Source: Platerodrilus igneus (taxonomy: Eukaryota; Arthropoda; Insecta; Coleoptera; Lycidae). From it: a stretch of 64,000 nt of DNA. Shown here in pieces: positions 24,045 to 35,248 of the stretch; positions within the stretch are counted from its first letter, which is position 1, and each line of letters begins with the position of its first letter. Made by a program: the position numbers and the translations under genes. The notes under the pieces were generated by a model. The model made no database searches and was not told where the DNA came from. It saw nothing but the letters and a program-made list of their open reading frames with translations. Where the stretch lies: contig JARFIW010001340.1 of the NCBI GenBank assembly GCA_036346225.1, positions 248,001-312,000 on the forward strand, written 5' to 3'.

Positions 24045-24075
24045 CTATAGTAGGGGACAAAAAATACTACTGTAG
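24045..24075 (+). other. 5' terminal hairpin of family B LINE, copy 1
   Basis: Arms CTATAGTAG (24,045-24,053) and CTACTGTAG (24,067-24,075) around a 13 nt loop. In copy 2 the right arm is CTACTATAG, a perfect match; the one change here becomes a G-U pair in RNA, so pairing is kept. Confidence 0.6.
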
Positions 24076-24222
24076 TAAGCCTGCTTATCGTAAAAAGCGA
24101 TTGGCTAAAAGATATTAGAGGAGAGTCGGTTGGTCTCGGGCAATTCCCAATAATTTACAAGGTTCTTGGGGGGTTGACTGTGACAGATACGGCTTTTTGC
24201 TAAAATCTTTAAATACTGCGTT

Positions 24223-25410
24223 GTGGAAAGATATGGGAACCTACCACAATATTTCCCAGGTATGCGTGACCTAAAACACGAACTATGTATGATGGAGAGC
24301 TCACAAGTAAAATTCTTGTCCGTAGATAAAATACCCCCTCATTCGGATCTCCGGGAGGGGGTACTTGGGGCTCGTCATCGTAAGATTTTAAAACAACGGT
24401 TCGATTTAGGGATAAGGACTTGGAATGTAAGGTCATTACTTAAAGTAGATAAGTTAACGAATTTGTTAGTTGAAATGAGAAAAGGAAAGCTGGACATTTT
24501 AGGTATTAGTGAGGTGAGATGGCCATATAGTAATGACTTTTGGAAAGATAATTATAGAATAATTACAACTTCTTCAACTAATGGACAGACAGGGGTAAGA
24601 ATAGTGTTAGGTAAAATGGCGTAAAGTTAAAGAGTACTTACAATTTAGTGATAGAATAATTACGGTTAGATTGAGTACGAAACCCACAGACACCTTTTTA
24701 GTACAGGTGTACATGCCAACAACTCCGTACGAGGATGAGAAAGTGAGAAAGGTATACGAGTATATAAATAGTATAGTGAGAAAAAGGGGAACAAGGATAT
24801 CTGGGGAAAAATAAGTGAAATAGAAGGGCAGAATACGTTCTAAGGGATTTTTGGGGAATAATATGGGATATATTACAAGCAGAGATAGGAAAAAAGAGGT
24901 AGATGTTGACCTAGATCAGATAGTGATAGATGCAGACTGTGCAAATTTCAGGGAAATCTTTAGGTTAGGTCAGAATAGGAAACAATGAGGGTACGCGTCT
25001 AACCAGTTCCAGGACTGAAGACCTAATGATGATGAGTGAGAAAAGTAAAGGGAGATGAGAATTGAATAGCTATGTGTGATTTTAATGCGTCAGTGGGAGA
25101 AGGTAGTGAGGGAAAATGGTAGGAAAATTTGGGTATGGTAGACGAAATGATAGAGGAGGAAGATCAGTTGAGTTTTGCCAGGAACATAGATTAGTAACTG
25201 GAAACACTAGTCAAACAACATGTTAGAAGAAGATATACCTGAAAAGCACATGGTGATAGGGCTAGATACCAAATAGATATTTTAGTTAAAAATTTAGAAA
25301 CCAAGTTAAAAACTGTCGTAGTTATTTAGGGGCTGACATAAATAGCGATCGTAGCTTAGTTAAAATAAAGTGTAATCTAAAATTTAATAAAAATTTAGAA
25401 AGAGGGATGG
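24223..25410 (+). pseudogene. RTE-B endonuclease domain, copy 1, interrupted
   Basis: The open part 24,223-24,624 includes DLREGVLGARHRK, then the true domain start TWNVRSLLKVDKL, and LDILGISEVRWPYS with the catalytic Glu. After a shift at 24,620 it continues with RLSTKPTDTFLVQVYMPTT. A family A insertion follows, then FNASVGEG, RRRYT, RYQID and GADINSD. The last His region reads SDRSL instead of SNHNL, so the catalytic His is lost. Not functional. Confidence 0.8.
24785..25034 (+). mobile_element. 5'-truncated family A LINE inserted in family B
   Basis: 250 bp from the end of a family A element (GGATATTACAAGCAGAGATAG, ..., CCAGTTCCAGGACTGAAGAC, tail CTAATGATGATG). Flanked by a perfect 10 bp target duplication AGTGAGAAAA (24,775-24,784 and 25,035-25,044). 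Family B copy 2 has the uninterrupted site (41,398-41,408). Confidence 0.92.
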
Positions 25411-25489
25411 GATCTAGGTAAACTTAATGATAGTGATGTAAAAGAGGAATATAAACAAGTATTAGATAAAAAGATCAAAGAGATAGATA

Positions 25490-27145
25490 TAGGAGGGAAC
25501 GTAGAAAATAGATGGAAAGAAATAAAAAGGGCTGTACATGATAAGGCAACACAGACTATAGGTAAGAAAAAAGTAGAAACAAGTAAACCCTGGGTAGCAA
25601 AGGAGATATTAGATTTAATAGTGAATAGAAAAAAGCTTAAGCCTTTCAGAAAATTGGATAGTGAAAGTAAGCAAAAATATAATAGAGTTAGAAATAAGAT
25701 AGTACATGAGTGTAGAAAAGCTAGAAATAAATGGATGAAGGAGAATTATAAGGGAATACAAGATGATTTGAGAGTAGGAAAGACAGACAGGGTTTACAGG
25801 GCAGTTAAAAAGTTTTTTGGGGAAGATAGTAAAAAATAGAATGGTATTAAAGATGAGAATAATGAACTTCTAATAAATAAAGTTGAAATAGCAGATGGAT
25901 GGAAAAGATATTTAGAAGATTTATATGAGGGAGACGATATGGATGAGGTCCCAATAGATTTCGAAAAAATATTATCATCCTAATCTCAAAAAAATCAGGA
26001 GCTGATAGGTGTGAGAATTTTAGAACGGTTAGTTTAACTTTTCACACTTTCAAAGTATTAACAATAATAATTAAAAATAGAGTAGAAGCTTTGACTAAGA
26101 ATTATTTAGGCGAAGACCAATATGGTTTTCGTAAAGACATAGGAACTAGGGAACCGATACTAATGATTAGGATAATTATCGAAAAAAGGTTAATAAAAAA
26201 TAAAAAGACACATTTCGCGTTTGTAGATTTAGAAAAAGCATTTGATAGAGTTATTTACAGTCTATATAAAGACCAAATAGTAGTAATTAGATTTGATGAA
26301 ATAGAAAAGGAAGCTAAGGTTAGAAATGGTGTTAGACAGGGCTGTATACTATCTCTCTTGATTTTTAATGTTTATATTGAGGAAGCTTTAAACTTAGGTA
26401 TTAGTGTACAGGGACAGAAAATAGACATGCTACGTTTTGCAGATGATATAACCATTATAGCAGAGTCTAGAAAAAAGTTAGGAGAGTTTTTAAATATTTT
26501 AGATGAGATACTACAGAGTAACTATAGTATGAGAATTAATTCAGGAAAGACAAAGATAATGACAAGTGAGTTACAGACTAGTTCTAAACCAAAATTAAAA
26601 ATAGGTAATACCAAGTTAGAGGAGGTAGATGAATTTTGCTATTTAGTAGTATAATTGCAAAGGACGGACGTAGCAGAAGGAATATAGTAGTTAGAATAGC
26701 TCAAGCTAGAAAAATATTGTTAAAAAAGAAAGACTTACTAATAGCTAATGGTATTAGTTTAGATAATAGAAAAAGTTTCCTTTAAGTCGTACGTATGGAG
26801 CATTCTTTTATACGGTAGTAAGACTTAGACAATTAAAGAGGTAGATATGAAAAAAATAGAAGCTTTTGAAACTTGGTCTTATAGGAGATTGTTAAAGATT
26901 AGTTGGACAGATAGAGTAACAAATGAGGAAGTTTATAGAAGGATAGGTAAGGGCACCAGTTAAGACATGAGGGACTATTTAGTAAGGTCTTAGATTATAG
27001 ACTACCAAATGAAAATAGAGTAGGAAGACCTAGACAAAGCTATATTAGTCAAATTATTAGAGATTTAGGTTGTGAAAGGTATGTAGACCTTTTTAGACTA
27101 GCTTAAAATAGAAAAAAATCTAGAGCTGCGTTAAACCGACCTTAA
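25490..27145 (+). pseudogene. RTE-B connector, reverse transcriptase and C-terminus, copy 1
   Basis: 25,621-25,839 is the connector (KQKYNRVRNKIVHECRKARN). 26,091-26,654 is open for 187 codons with LGEDQYGFRKD, FVDLEKAFDRV (motif A), GVRQGCILS and MLRFADDITIIAESR (catalytic FADD), then KLKIGNTKLEEVDEFCYL. The C-terminal part to 27,145 (SWTDRVTNEEVY, then GRPRQSYISQIIRDLGCE) is frame-broken. Motifs assign it to the RTE clade. Confidence 0.8.
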
Positions 27146-27273
27146 GTAAGTTTGAAAACGAAACACACACTGGTGTCATGCTGTGTTGGGTGTATAGTGA
27201 TGAATTAAAAAAAACCCAAGTCTAAAGACATTTGAGTAGTTTGTATATGCCTGTTACAATAAGCCAAAGTAAA

Positions 27274-28288
27274 ATGGATGCAGAAACTTTAATGAATTTC
27301 TTTAAGGATTTTAAATCCAGTATGGAAAAAACGTTAAGTGAAAATGCTGAGAAAAAAGGAAAAGAGGTCGGCTAAACTAGAAGTGACACTTACTGAAAAC
27401 GTGGTGAGGTCAGTTGAACTGGAATCAACCCTTTAAGAAAAGTTAAGTAAAAATGCTGAGAAAATGGAAGAAAATTTAAGTGAAAGTGCTGAGAAAATGA
27501 AAGAAAAGTTAAGCAAAAATGCTGAGTAAGTAGAAGAAAAGTTAAGCGAAAATGCTACGAAAATGGAAGAAAGCTTTAGTGAAAATGCTGTGAAAATGGA
27601 AGAATTGAATGAAAAAACAGCCACGTTAGAACAAACATTAATGAAAAGCTCCATTGCATTGAAAGAAGATGTCACTGAACAAGTAAAAATACTTGAGCAA
27701 AGGTAGGACAGTAAATTTGTAAAAATGGAAGAAGGTGTGATGAGGCTGTAAGAACAAATGATTTCACTAACAACGCGGCCACTTGAATTAGCAAACCAAG
27801 TTGTAAATCAGAACATTCCAGAAATAAGAAGCATGGAAGGAAGCGAGTCAATACCGTCAAAATTTAATGTGAAACCACCCACATTCGATGGTAAAACACC
27901 TTGGCCCACATATGTGAAACAATTTAAAGCTCCTGCAATAGCGAACGGTTGGTGCAACTAAGAGAAGGCTGCCTCCTTAATAGTGGCCCTACGGGGGGGA
28001 GATCTTAACATCTTGCAAACGATTTCCGATCACCAGCAGAATGATTACGGCCTCTTAATATCGAAGCTTGAGATGAGATATGGAGACGCTCACCTTCAAC
28101 AGGTTTACTATGCACAAGTTAAGAACCACTCGTAAAAGACAAATGAAAGAGGAGATAGCTGCCGAGACCGTCATCAGTTATCGAATTGAGGTCAAAAGGT
28201 TTTTACAGTTACGGGACGCAACGGTTTTAAAGAGGGGGCAATGTTATGAACTACTGTTAGGCAACCCGTCAAACACGCAAGCTGCATA
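27274..28288 (+). pseudogene. retrotransposon gag-like gene with hendecad repeat
   Basis: Starts at ATG 27,274 (MDAETLMNFFKDFKSSMEK). About five 33 bp units (27,438-27,604) follow, each encoding an 11-residue NAEKMEEKLSE-like repeat, expected to form a coiled coil. The capsid-like part comes next: VKPPTFDGKTPWPTYVKQF, IANGWCN, ALRGGDLNILQTI, and LISKLEMRYGDAHLQQVYY. This matches gag proteins of insect gypsy-type elements. Stops interrupt the repeat and the region after 27,958. The gene ends directly against an LTR; protease and pol are absent, so this is an internally deleted element. Confidence 0.7.
27438..27604 (+). repeat. 33 bp coding minisatellite in gag, ~5 units
   Basis: Units of AAGTTAAGYGAAAATGCTG followed by AGAAAATGGAAG, 33 bp each, so repeat number can change without shifting the frame. 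One unit carries a stop (GAGTAAGTA near 27,525). Confidence 0.8.
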
Positions 28289-28296
28289 ACCGAAGT

Positions 28297-28722
28297 GCAT
28301 TCTCCAGGAATCGAGAATGTTCCAGCATATACCAGAGTATGAATAATCCATTTAATTCAGGGTATATATAAGACCGCTGATGAAGTACAGTCTTAGTCTA
28401 TATCAAAATGTGGTATATAAATCATCTCGTGTATAGTTAGTTGGTCATTACGTTTTGAAAGTCCTATAGTAAATATAATTTTTTTTATGTGAACGTGTAT
28501 ATTGTACCGCCAGCTTGTACATAAATAGACAAAAGTGTAATAAATAAATTATAGTAGTGTTTAGTGTTGTTAAGAAGACTTTATGGTTAAGGATTTTGTT
28601 TAAAAAGATATTATTGCTTGTATATAGCATATACTGTTAATTAGACTTGTAAGTAGTGAGTAATAAAGACTTTTCTTATTACTTGTTCTAAATTGGTGAA
28701 ACGCGTTAATAGTAGCCCGCTA
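28297..28722 (+). repeat. LTR of gypsy-type element (3' LTR next to gag relic)
   Basis: Begins TGCATTCTCC and ends CGCTACA (TG...CA). Contains TATA (GGTATATATAAGACC, 28,360-28,374), an AATAAA-rich R/U5-like part (28,540-28,550 and AGTAATAAAGAC near 28,660). No target duplication could be confirmed, because its left side is internal element sequence. Confidence 0.6.
28300..28324 (+). promoter_or_regulatory. heat-shock-element-like GAA/TTC cluster in LTR
   Basis: TTCTCCAGGAATCGAGAATG followed by TTCCAG: the core AGAATGTTCC is a perfect nGAAnnTTCn pair, with two more GAA/TTC pentamer halves beside it. It lies about 40 bp upstream of the TATA box. Heat-shock factor sites have this arrangement; function is inferred. 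Confidence 0.4.
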
Positions 28723-28783
28723 CAATATTATTCAGCGAAAGTGCACTTCGCGAATTCATGTAACTCGTTAACGTGATAATCAC

Positions 28784-29855
28784 TTATTGTAGTATCTTTA
28801 GCCTCCGGTACATTTCCTGGCATTTTGTATTAAATAATATAGGTTTAAAATTAACGTAATTTAAGAATGCAGGCCAACGCCACCATAAACTGTTTTTTAT
28901 TAAATCAGAAGGGCGTTGTCCCCTTAAAATAATATCCGTGGGTTTGCTGTTAATGTCAACGTGATACCGTGATTCCAATGTTGATATATTTTGAATTCCC
29001 GATATTCGATTTGCGAGAAAGATTTCCAACGACTGGAACATGATTCAATCAAACACAAAGCGATCGTTGAATCTGTATAGTAATTAATTACCGAAAATTT
29101 CATATAGATGAACTTAACACCTTTGCAACTAATTCTGCCAATAAAACATATGCGTACAATTCCAAAACGAGAAACTTATTGTTTCGAAAGGTGCTACTCG
29201 TGATTTTTACACATAAAATTCCGTAATCAATACTATTGTTAGACATAAGTTCTTTAACGAAGCACAAACTCTGCATGCTCATTTACCATCATCGGCGAAA
29301 CCGTGTATTTCAATATGTAAATTATCGCCAAAAATGAGTTAGAGAGATATGCCGATATTCGAGATGTCATTTAATCGAGAATAAAATTCTTTCCATCATG
29401 TATGAAGCTCACTTGGAACTGCTTCATACCAACCGGTTTTAATTTTTCACAAATCTTGCGTGATTAATTTGGAAATTGTAATAACAGGAACGAGTAGTCC
29501 GAGCGGATCAATTATTTTTAAAAGTATGACTTAAAATTATACGTTTTGTAACGCGCGGTGCGTTACAATTTAATTGCGTATCATATAGCATCACATCTTT
29601 CGTAGGACACTCTCAATACACCAAATAATTAGATTTGGTTAATCAGATTCTTTCTTTTTACAAGATTAGCATTATTAGAATCCCATTTTCATAATAAGAA
29701 ACCGGATTCAAAACCTTTATGATTTTGTAGCACACTTGCAACAGTTCAGCTTCATTGTTACTAACTGTAATTAACTCATCTTTGTAAAAGTCATTAATAA
29801 TTATTGTATACAATCTGAACAACGCAGGTCTCGTACCATACGTGATCGTTTTCAA
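28784..29855 (-). pseudogene. pol remnant (RT/RNase H) of the second BEL/Pao
   Basis: Three open pieces in element order: 29,855-29,658 (TITYGTRPALFRL, RT palm region), 29,282-29,100 (LCFVKELM..LVLELYAYVLLAELV, RNase H region) and 29,041-28,784 (SLEIFLANRISGIQNI, DIILRGQRPSDLI, LWWRWPAFL, the connector to integrase). The integrase has been lost; sequence left of 28,784 is the LTR of another element. Confidence 0.7.
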
Positions 29856-31084
29856 TTCGAATATTTTAATTTCTTTATCGGGTGAAAATCGATATAATAT
29901 ACTCTGATACGGGGGTGTCTTCAGGGTTAATCAAAATTTGCCGATATTTGAACACAAAACGAATTTATAAAATCGAAAGTGAGTAATTATGCTAGAAAGG
30001 TTCTTTTGTAATATCGAAGCTAACATTGAAATATCATTTAGTGAAACATCTGCAAGATGCATAGAAGACAATACGAATTTTAGATGTCAGGCCGTATTTA
30101 AAGACCGCATGGTTAGACTTATAATAACCTTCACCAGAACAGGTATTTACGGTCCGGCACCTACTTTGGGTCATATGCCCGAGCTTTAAATATCCTGATT
30201 AATTTGAGGACTTTTAAAACTTCTTTTAAAGATTTAAATATTGCATTTTAGCAGTTTACAAAGAATTTCCTAATAATGCAGGCTTCGACTTTTACTGTAA
30301 AGATGCCAAAATCGACCTGAACTATCGCGTTTTATAGTGTTTTGATTATATAACTTGCAATCTTCTTGTGCTATAGAATTTGGGGTAGTTTCGACTACGT
30401 GCTCAATTTCGCAAAATTTAGCAAATTTTTCAGGATTTGCTGTAGTGTATTTAGTTGCATATTGCAGGAGCGAGAGATTCGATGTAAGCATTACATAGAA
30501 TTTGTCCAGACAATAACCATCCACACACATATTCTTGAAGAATAATATTTTCTCCTCCGATTCGCCCCAGCTAAAGTATTAGTTTCTTGCGAATTATAAA
30601 CTTGTGGGTCTGCAAGTTGCACGTGAATTAAAATATCCATGAAACACGGATTATATGATTTTGTTGGAAGACCCCTGAGATTGTATTTAAAACATAATTA
30701 AACCAATTGAAAACATGTTGTATTTCGATTTGATGTTTTTTTAGCAAATTGCTCTATCACATGCCGCTAATGGGAAGATTAGTTTGATTTGTTTTTAAAT
30801 TAAGATTTTGTACTATACCTTTATGAATTATTTTAATTTGCAAATCCGAGTCCAGTAAGGCGCGTGCATTAAAAAATCTCTACCATCCTCGATTTCTATA
30901 ACACAGGTAGCAACAAGGATTCTGCACCGTGTGAAGTGAATGTATTTGTTCCTTTGAACTTTGAGAATTATTATTAGATTGTACCAGGTTGATACTGAAA
31001 TGATGCACACTTACGTTTTCATTTATTGACGATTTACGATCACTGACATTTTCTGAAAACTATAAATGCAAAATGGTATTGTGC

Positions 31085-31170
31085 AATTTTGAACATTTTT
31101 TACGTCGAGAGCATTCACAATTTACCGTAAAATGGCCTGGTCTTAAGCAATTAAGACACATATGTTCAAC
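31085..31170 (-). pseudogene. gag zinc knuckles of the second BEL/Pao
   Basis: CLNCLRPGHFTVNC is a CCHC knuckle (C-X2-C-X4-H-X4-C) and is followed by the C..H...H pattern usual in BEL/Pao gag. Gag knuckles bind the RNA genome. Confidence 0.7.
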
Positions 31171-31940
31171 TCGAATATTTTTAATGGATGATTTAACCTG
31201 AAATTTTATTAATTGCGGACCATTGCTAGTGAAATGATTATCCTCAGAACAGTAGCTACAGTTATCTGATCTATTTAACGTTAAACCACAGGACGCGGAC
31301 TTCTAATTACCTTTATCTTGTTACATCCGAAATCGATGCTCTCGCGTTAGCTAATAACACTTATTGCATGATACTTTTGATTTAGAAATTCGCTCAGCAT
31401 TTTTAGCGACAGCAAGTTTTATGTCTCTTATTTATTGTCCCATTCGTTTCTTGTTGACGAAGGAAGTTCTACTTCTTCACTGGTTTAGCTATCGCAGTAA
31501 GAGAACGTAAATGTTGTGTAGTTGTATCCATAATGATTTACAAACCTTGATATGGCACTCTATGAAGTGCATGTAATTCAAAATTTGAACGAATATGAGC
31601 GGTCACAATCATACGTTCGGTTTCGAAGTGATCTTTCAAAATTCGTCTAGCGTTTTCATAATTTTTAGTCGTTATCTTCAGACACTTTATAGTATCCCAA
31701 CTTCATTTTTCAAACTGTGGGTACTGTAGTTTTCAATTGATGTTAATGAAGTATCATAATCGTGCGATGTTTTTCCCGCTTAGGGGTGGCGGTGTGACTA
31801 ACTATGAAATCCATTTCTTAGAATAAGTTGTTCAATAAAAGGGCAGTATTCCGACGTAGCAAGGGGTCTATTTCTGGGTAGAACAATGGGAGATGGTCGT
31901 GCGTCTTCAGAAGCTATACTTTATACAATATTCAACAGAA

Positions 31941-33665
31941 AGAAAAATTAAAACAACACAGATAAAACTAAGTAGGGCGCCACCAAGTCCCAGGCTCATA
32001 AAAAATAGGATGTATTTTAAGAAAGAACTTGGAAACCCTCAGAAAGATACTACATTTGCTATGTAAACCCTATTATCAAAAAATATAGTTAGAGCAAAGA
32101 ACTTGCTAATGAAAAAAAAACGTCAAAATCACGGATCAAACTTGATAGAAAACACTGTAAAATGATTACCAATAGGTTAGCATTAATATCTCACTTATTT
32201 AGGGATAGTTAAAGGATTGTATCTATGTTTCTCTATTTTGGACACAGTTGTTCAGAATAAAGCAGTAAATTTAGTTTTAGTTATTCGTTTAATAAATCTG
32301 TACTTTTTCTGTCTAATAATTTTAATTACAAAATGCACAACAAATATTCACAAAAACCAAAGCTTCAAAAAGCGGTAGCAAGTTAATTTTAGTAGAATTG
32401 ATTTTCCTTATTTATTTTATATGAAAACAGTAGTTATTTACACTACAATCTTTAATAACGTCTTCTAACATTCAGATCTGTATATCTAGACTCGCAAAGA
32501 TCCTAACATAACAACCAGTGATTCAAATTCGAGGTTAAAACTATTTACCGTCTATAGATATTAGAACTACATGCTAAGCATCGTTTTAAAGTCAATCAAT
32601 TTATTACTGAAATGGCTATACTAAATTACGACCAAGAGTTTAAAGACTTTGTAGATAATTTACTTAAATATTTGGTATTAATTTTAATAATAATTCGCAT
32701 AGTCAGTGGCAAACGAGTTTCAGGTTACAGATACTATTTGAAACACTAACATTATTACTATAAGTGGCAATTTTTATTGCAATCATAATATAAGCAAACA
32801 TTTGTTAGGTAAACGTACCCGTGAAAATGTAAACATTGACATCCTTTTTAAACATCAAGACGATCAGGTAGCAGGATAATATGTATAAAGCTAATCACTT
32901 ACCTTCAATTGTTAAAAAAATGTTGAAAGGTCACAAGATAATACAACGAAGCATGATCAGTAATAAAACAACCAGACAAGCAAACCCTTTACAGAAATTT
33001 CTGAAACTACAAATAACCAAAGAATTGAATGATTACGCCGTTTTTCATTCTTCGAAAGGTAATTCTTTAATTAAATTAAATTTTCGCCTTCCACAAACTA
33101 ATAAACGGGGATGACCTAATTCAGGACGAAATATTTATCCATGTGGACAAGACCTGGCGACTGTCTAATCTTCTTAAGATTATGATTAATAGGACTTATT
33201 GAAATCAAATTAGAATAGCGTATTATATACTTCTACCTGATTACTATTAACACAGAAATTAAACTTTAAGGAATCTTGCCATTTAAAAATATTAGACTAA
33301 ATAACGATTCGTAAACCGCTCGATCGGTTTTTCACAACACCCATTTTTCATCTTTCACCAACCGAGAACGAATTGTGGTCGAGTTGACGATCAAACTAAA
33401 CCCCTGATATTGCTTGTAATATTGAGCAAAGATCAAAGAAACATTCAATAAAGCAAGAGCCTTTATTATTAATTCTAAATAATACTCGACTCCTAATTGG
33501 ATTATATTGTAAATGACTGAATAGTAATTAATATTACAGAATTAATTACTGAACTAATAATCGGTACACTAAGTGTAGTAAATCAAAGAATCTACGTATT
33601 TATATATCACGTCTGAAAAATATGCTTTAATCGATAAGTGAACTAAATTTCTCCCCGAGTGTCAT
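31941..33665. other. AT-rich sequence, no gene seen
   Basis: No domain recognised. The plus-strand frame 32,881-33,114 (77 codons, basic) starts with ATG but has no recognisable motif. Confidence 0.45.
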
Positions 33666-34185
33666 TTCATACCATCATCACCATGTCTTCAGTCATGGAA
33701 CTGGTTAACCGCGTACCCTCATTGTTTCCTAGTCCAAACTAACCTACATATTTTCATGGATTTTGCACAGTCTGCATCTATCAGTATCTGCGTGACAAAG
33801 TTTGATCTCGGTCTGCTTCTACCACTCCTTTCCTATCTCTGCTTGTAATATATCCCATACTGTTCCACAAAAATGTCTTAGAACGTATCCTGCCCTTCTT
33901 ATTTTCCTATTTTTTTTTGTTTTCCACAGATATCTTTATTCCTCTACTATCTCTATAACCTATTTTTTATAAACTTTGTCTGTGCATGTTATCATCCTCT
34001 TACATCTGAAACACAACATTCCAGAAGGTTTCTAACCTTTCTGTCTGCTTCTCCTACTGCCCCTATTTCATAAACGTACAGTGCAGTGCTCCACACATAT
34101 GCTTTGAACAATTTTCTTCTGGTTTCTATGTTTGTTGTCTCTAAACATAGCCGCTGTTCTTTCTTGTTAGATGCAGTTCGGTCAC

Positions 34186-34587
34186 TGGATTGTTGGGGGG
34201 GTGATTGAGGGTGATATAAATAATTACAGGGAAGGACCAATTGCTTTTTGTAGCAATACCGATTGGCGGTGGAGCGGTTATGTAATAACTAAACAACTAC
34301 ACCAAACTACTTAATAAAGGGTATAAATACCTTTTATCCTGTGCCGCTGTGGGCAATAGACGTTCACACACAAAAGCTTTCGACGGACAACCAAAAACAC
34401 GCACGATTGGGTGTCGATGTCGCTTTTCAAAAGCTCTCATACAACCGTCCTCTGCAAGGGTTCGAATGCGACTGTGTTCTTCAACGCACTTCCACTGTCG
34501 GTATAAATGTTTCACTCAAACTGCAGGGTGAACGCACTGATGGTATTTATTGTCACGAATACCGAATTGTTCGATGATGATGTAACA
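34186..34587. mobile_element. solo LTR, 402 bp, inside RTE-A copy 4
   Basis: Ends TGGATTG...GTAACA (TG...CA) and is flanked by a perfect 5 bp duplication GTCAC (34,181-34,185 and 34,588-34,592). Removing it restores the linker sequence as read in copy 3 near 21,215. A TATA-like GGTATAAATACC is at 34,319-34,330; being nearly palindromic it does not settle orientation. The two open frames inside are not genes. Confidence 0.85.
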
Positions 34588-34953
34588 GTCACCTTCTATT
34601 GTTTTACAATTATATACTCTATTTTCCCGATATTTAGTGGTATGTGACGGGGGGTTAACAGCCTGCGGCTGCCAAGTTCCCCAGCACTTGAGCATTTGTT
34701 GAATGAATAGTGTTTTCAATACATCCTTTCCCACAATCAACATTAGTTAAAAATATTTCACAACCAACACCTGTATTTGTTTATAATAATCATCTTGAAA
34801 TTGGTTGGACGCGTACCTCCACTTATTTATGTTCTGAGCTAGCCTACACAGTTCCCTGAAATTTCCACAACAGCCTATACACAGCTCGGTTCCTATTTTC
34901 TTGTTTTCTAATTATATGCCCTATTTCACCAAGATTTAGTGGTATGTGAGGGA

Positions 34954-35248
34954 GGGAGAGGTCCGTGGCGTAGTTGGTGTGACTACTACGCCCAAGGTCC
35001 CGGGTTCAAATCCCGACACGGTCCGCTTGAAAGATGTTAGGCGAGCATTTTTCACAAAAATACGCCCTCGTTTGGATGAGAGGTAAAATGGATGTCTCGT
35101 GTGTGAGTGTTGTCACGCACGTTAAAGATCCCCACCTTGCTTGGAACAGCAAGGGTTTGGCAAAATTCAAAATTTTTTAAGTAAAAAAAAAACTCGCTTC
35201 CTGTCCAATGTAGTACCTTCGGGTAGTGTATTGGAAAATCACACGTAA
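34954..35248 (+). mobile_element. tRNA-derived SINE, copy 4, in RTE-A tail
   Basis: Full head: A box GTGGCGTAGTTGG and B box GGTTCAAATCC are both present. Flanks GGTATGTGAGGG (34,941 onward) and GGTATGTGAAGGGG (35,249-35,262). Antisense to the LINE, at the same site as copies 2 and 3. Confidence 0.9.

Larger units (their letters stand above)
24043..27163 (+). mobile_element. RTE-like LINE, family B, copy 1
   Basis: The copy is colinear with copy 2 at 40,632-43,870 from the first base of a 5' hairpin to the C-terminus. It carries endonuclease, connector, RT and C-terminal domain. A 250 bp family A fragment is inserted at 24,785-25,034. Compared with copy 2 it has internal deletions near 25,943 (about 230 bp), 26,250 (about 70 bp), 26,395 and 26,950. 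Many single-base breaks. Confidence 0.85.
28784..31940 (-). mobile_element. second BEL/Pao retrotransposon, strongly decayed
   Basis: Minus-strand order from 31,940: gag (PSPIVLPRNRPLATSEY, then MIVTAHIRSNFELHALH, then TQHLRSLTAIAKP), a zinc knuckle CLNCLRPGHFTVNC followed by a KCS..HNTILH motif (31,080-31,170), a Pao-type protease ARALLDSDLQIKI (near 30,830-30,870), RT fragments (MKTITYGTRPALFRL, 29,855), an RNase H region (29,282-29,100) and IFLANRISGIQNI..LWWRWPAFL (29,041-28,784), the region before integrase. Every frame is broken and no LTR pair was found. It is far older than the element at 46-52 kb. Confidence 0.75.

Noticed and set aside
32881..33114. 77-codon basic open frame
   Set aside because: Starts with ATG but has no domain, no flanking exon signals that agree in phase, and is within chance length for this composition.
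34297..34577. Overlapping frames in both strands inside the solo LTR
   Set aside because: The segment is an LTR with a target duplication; no domain.
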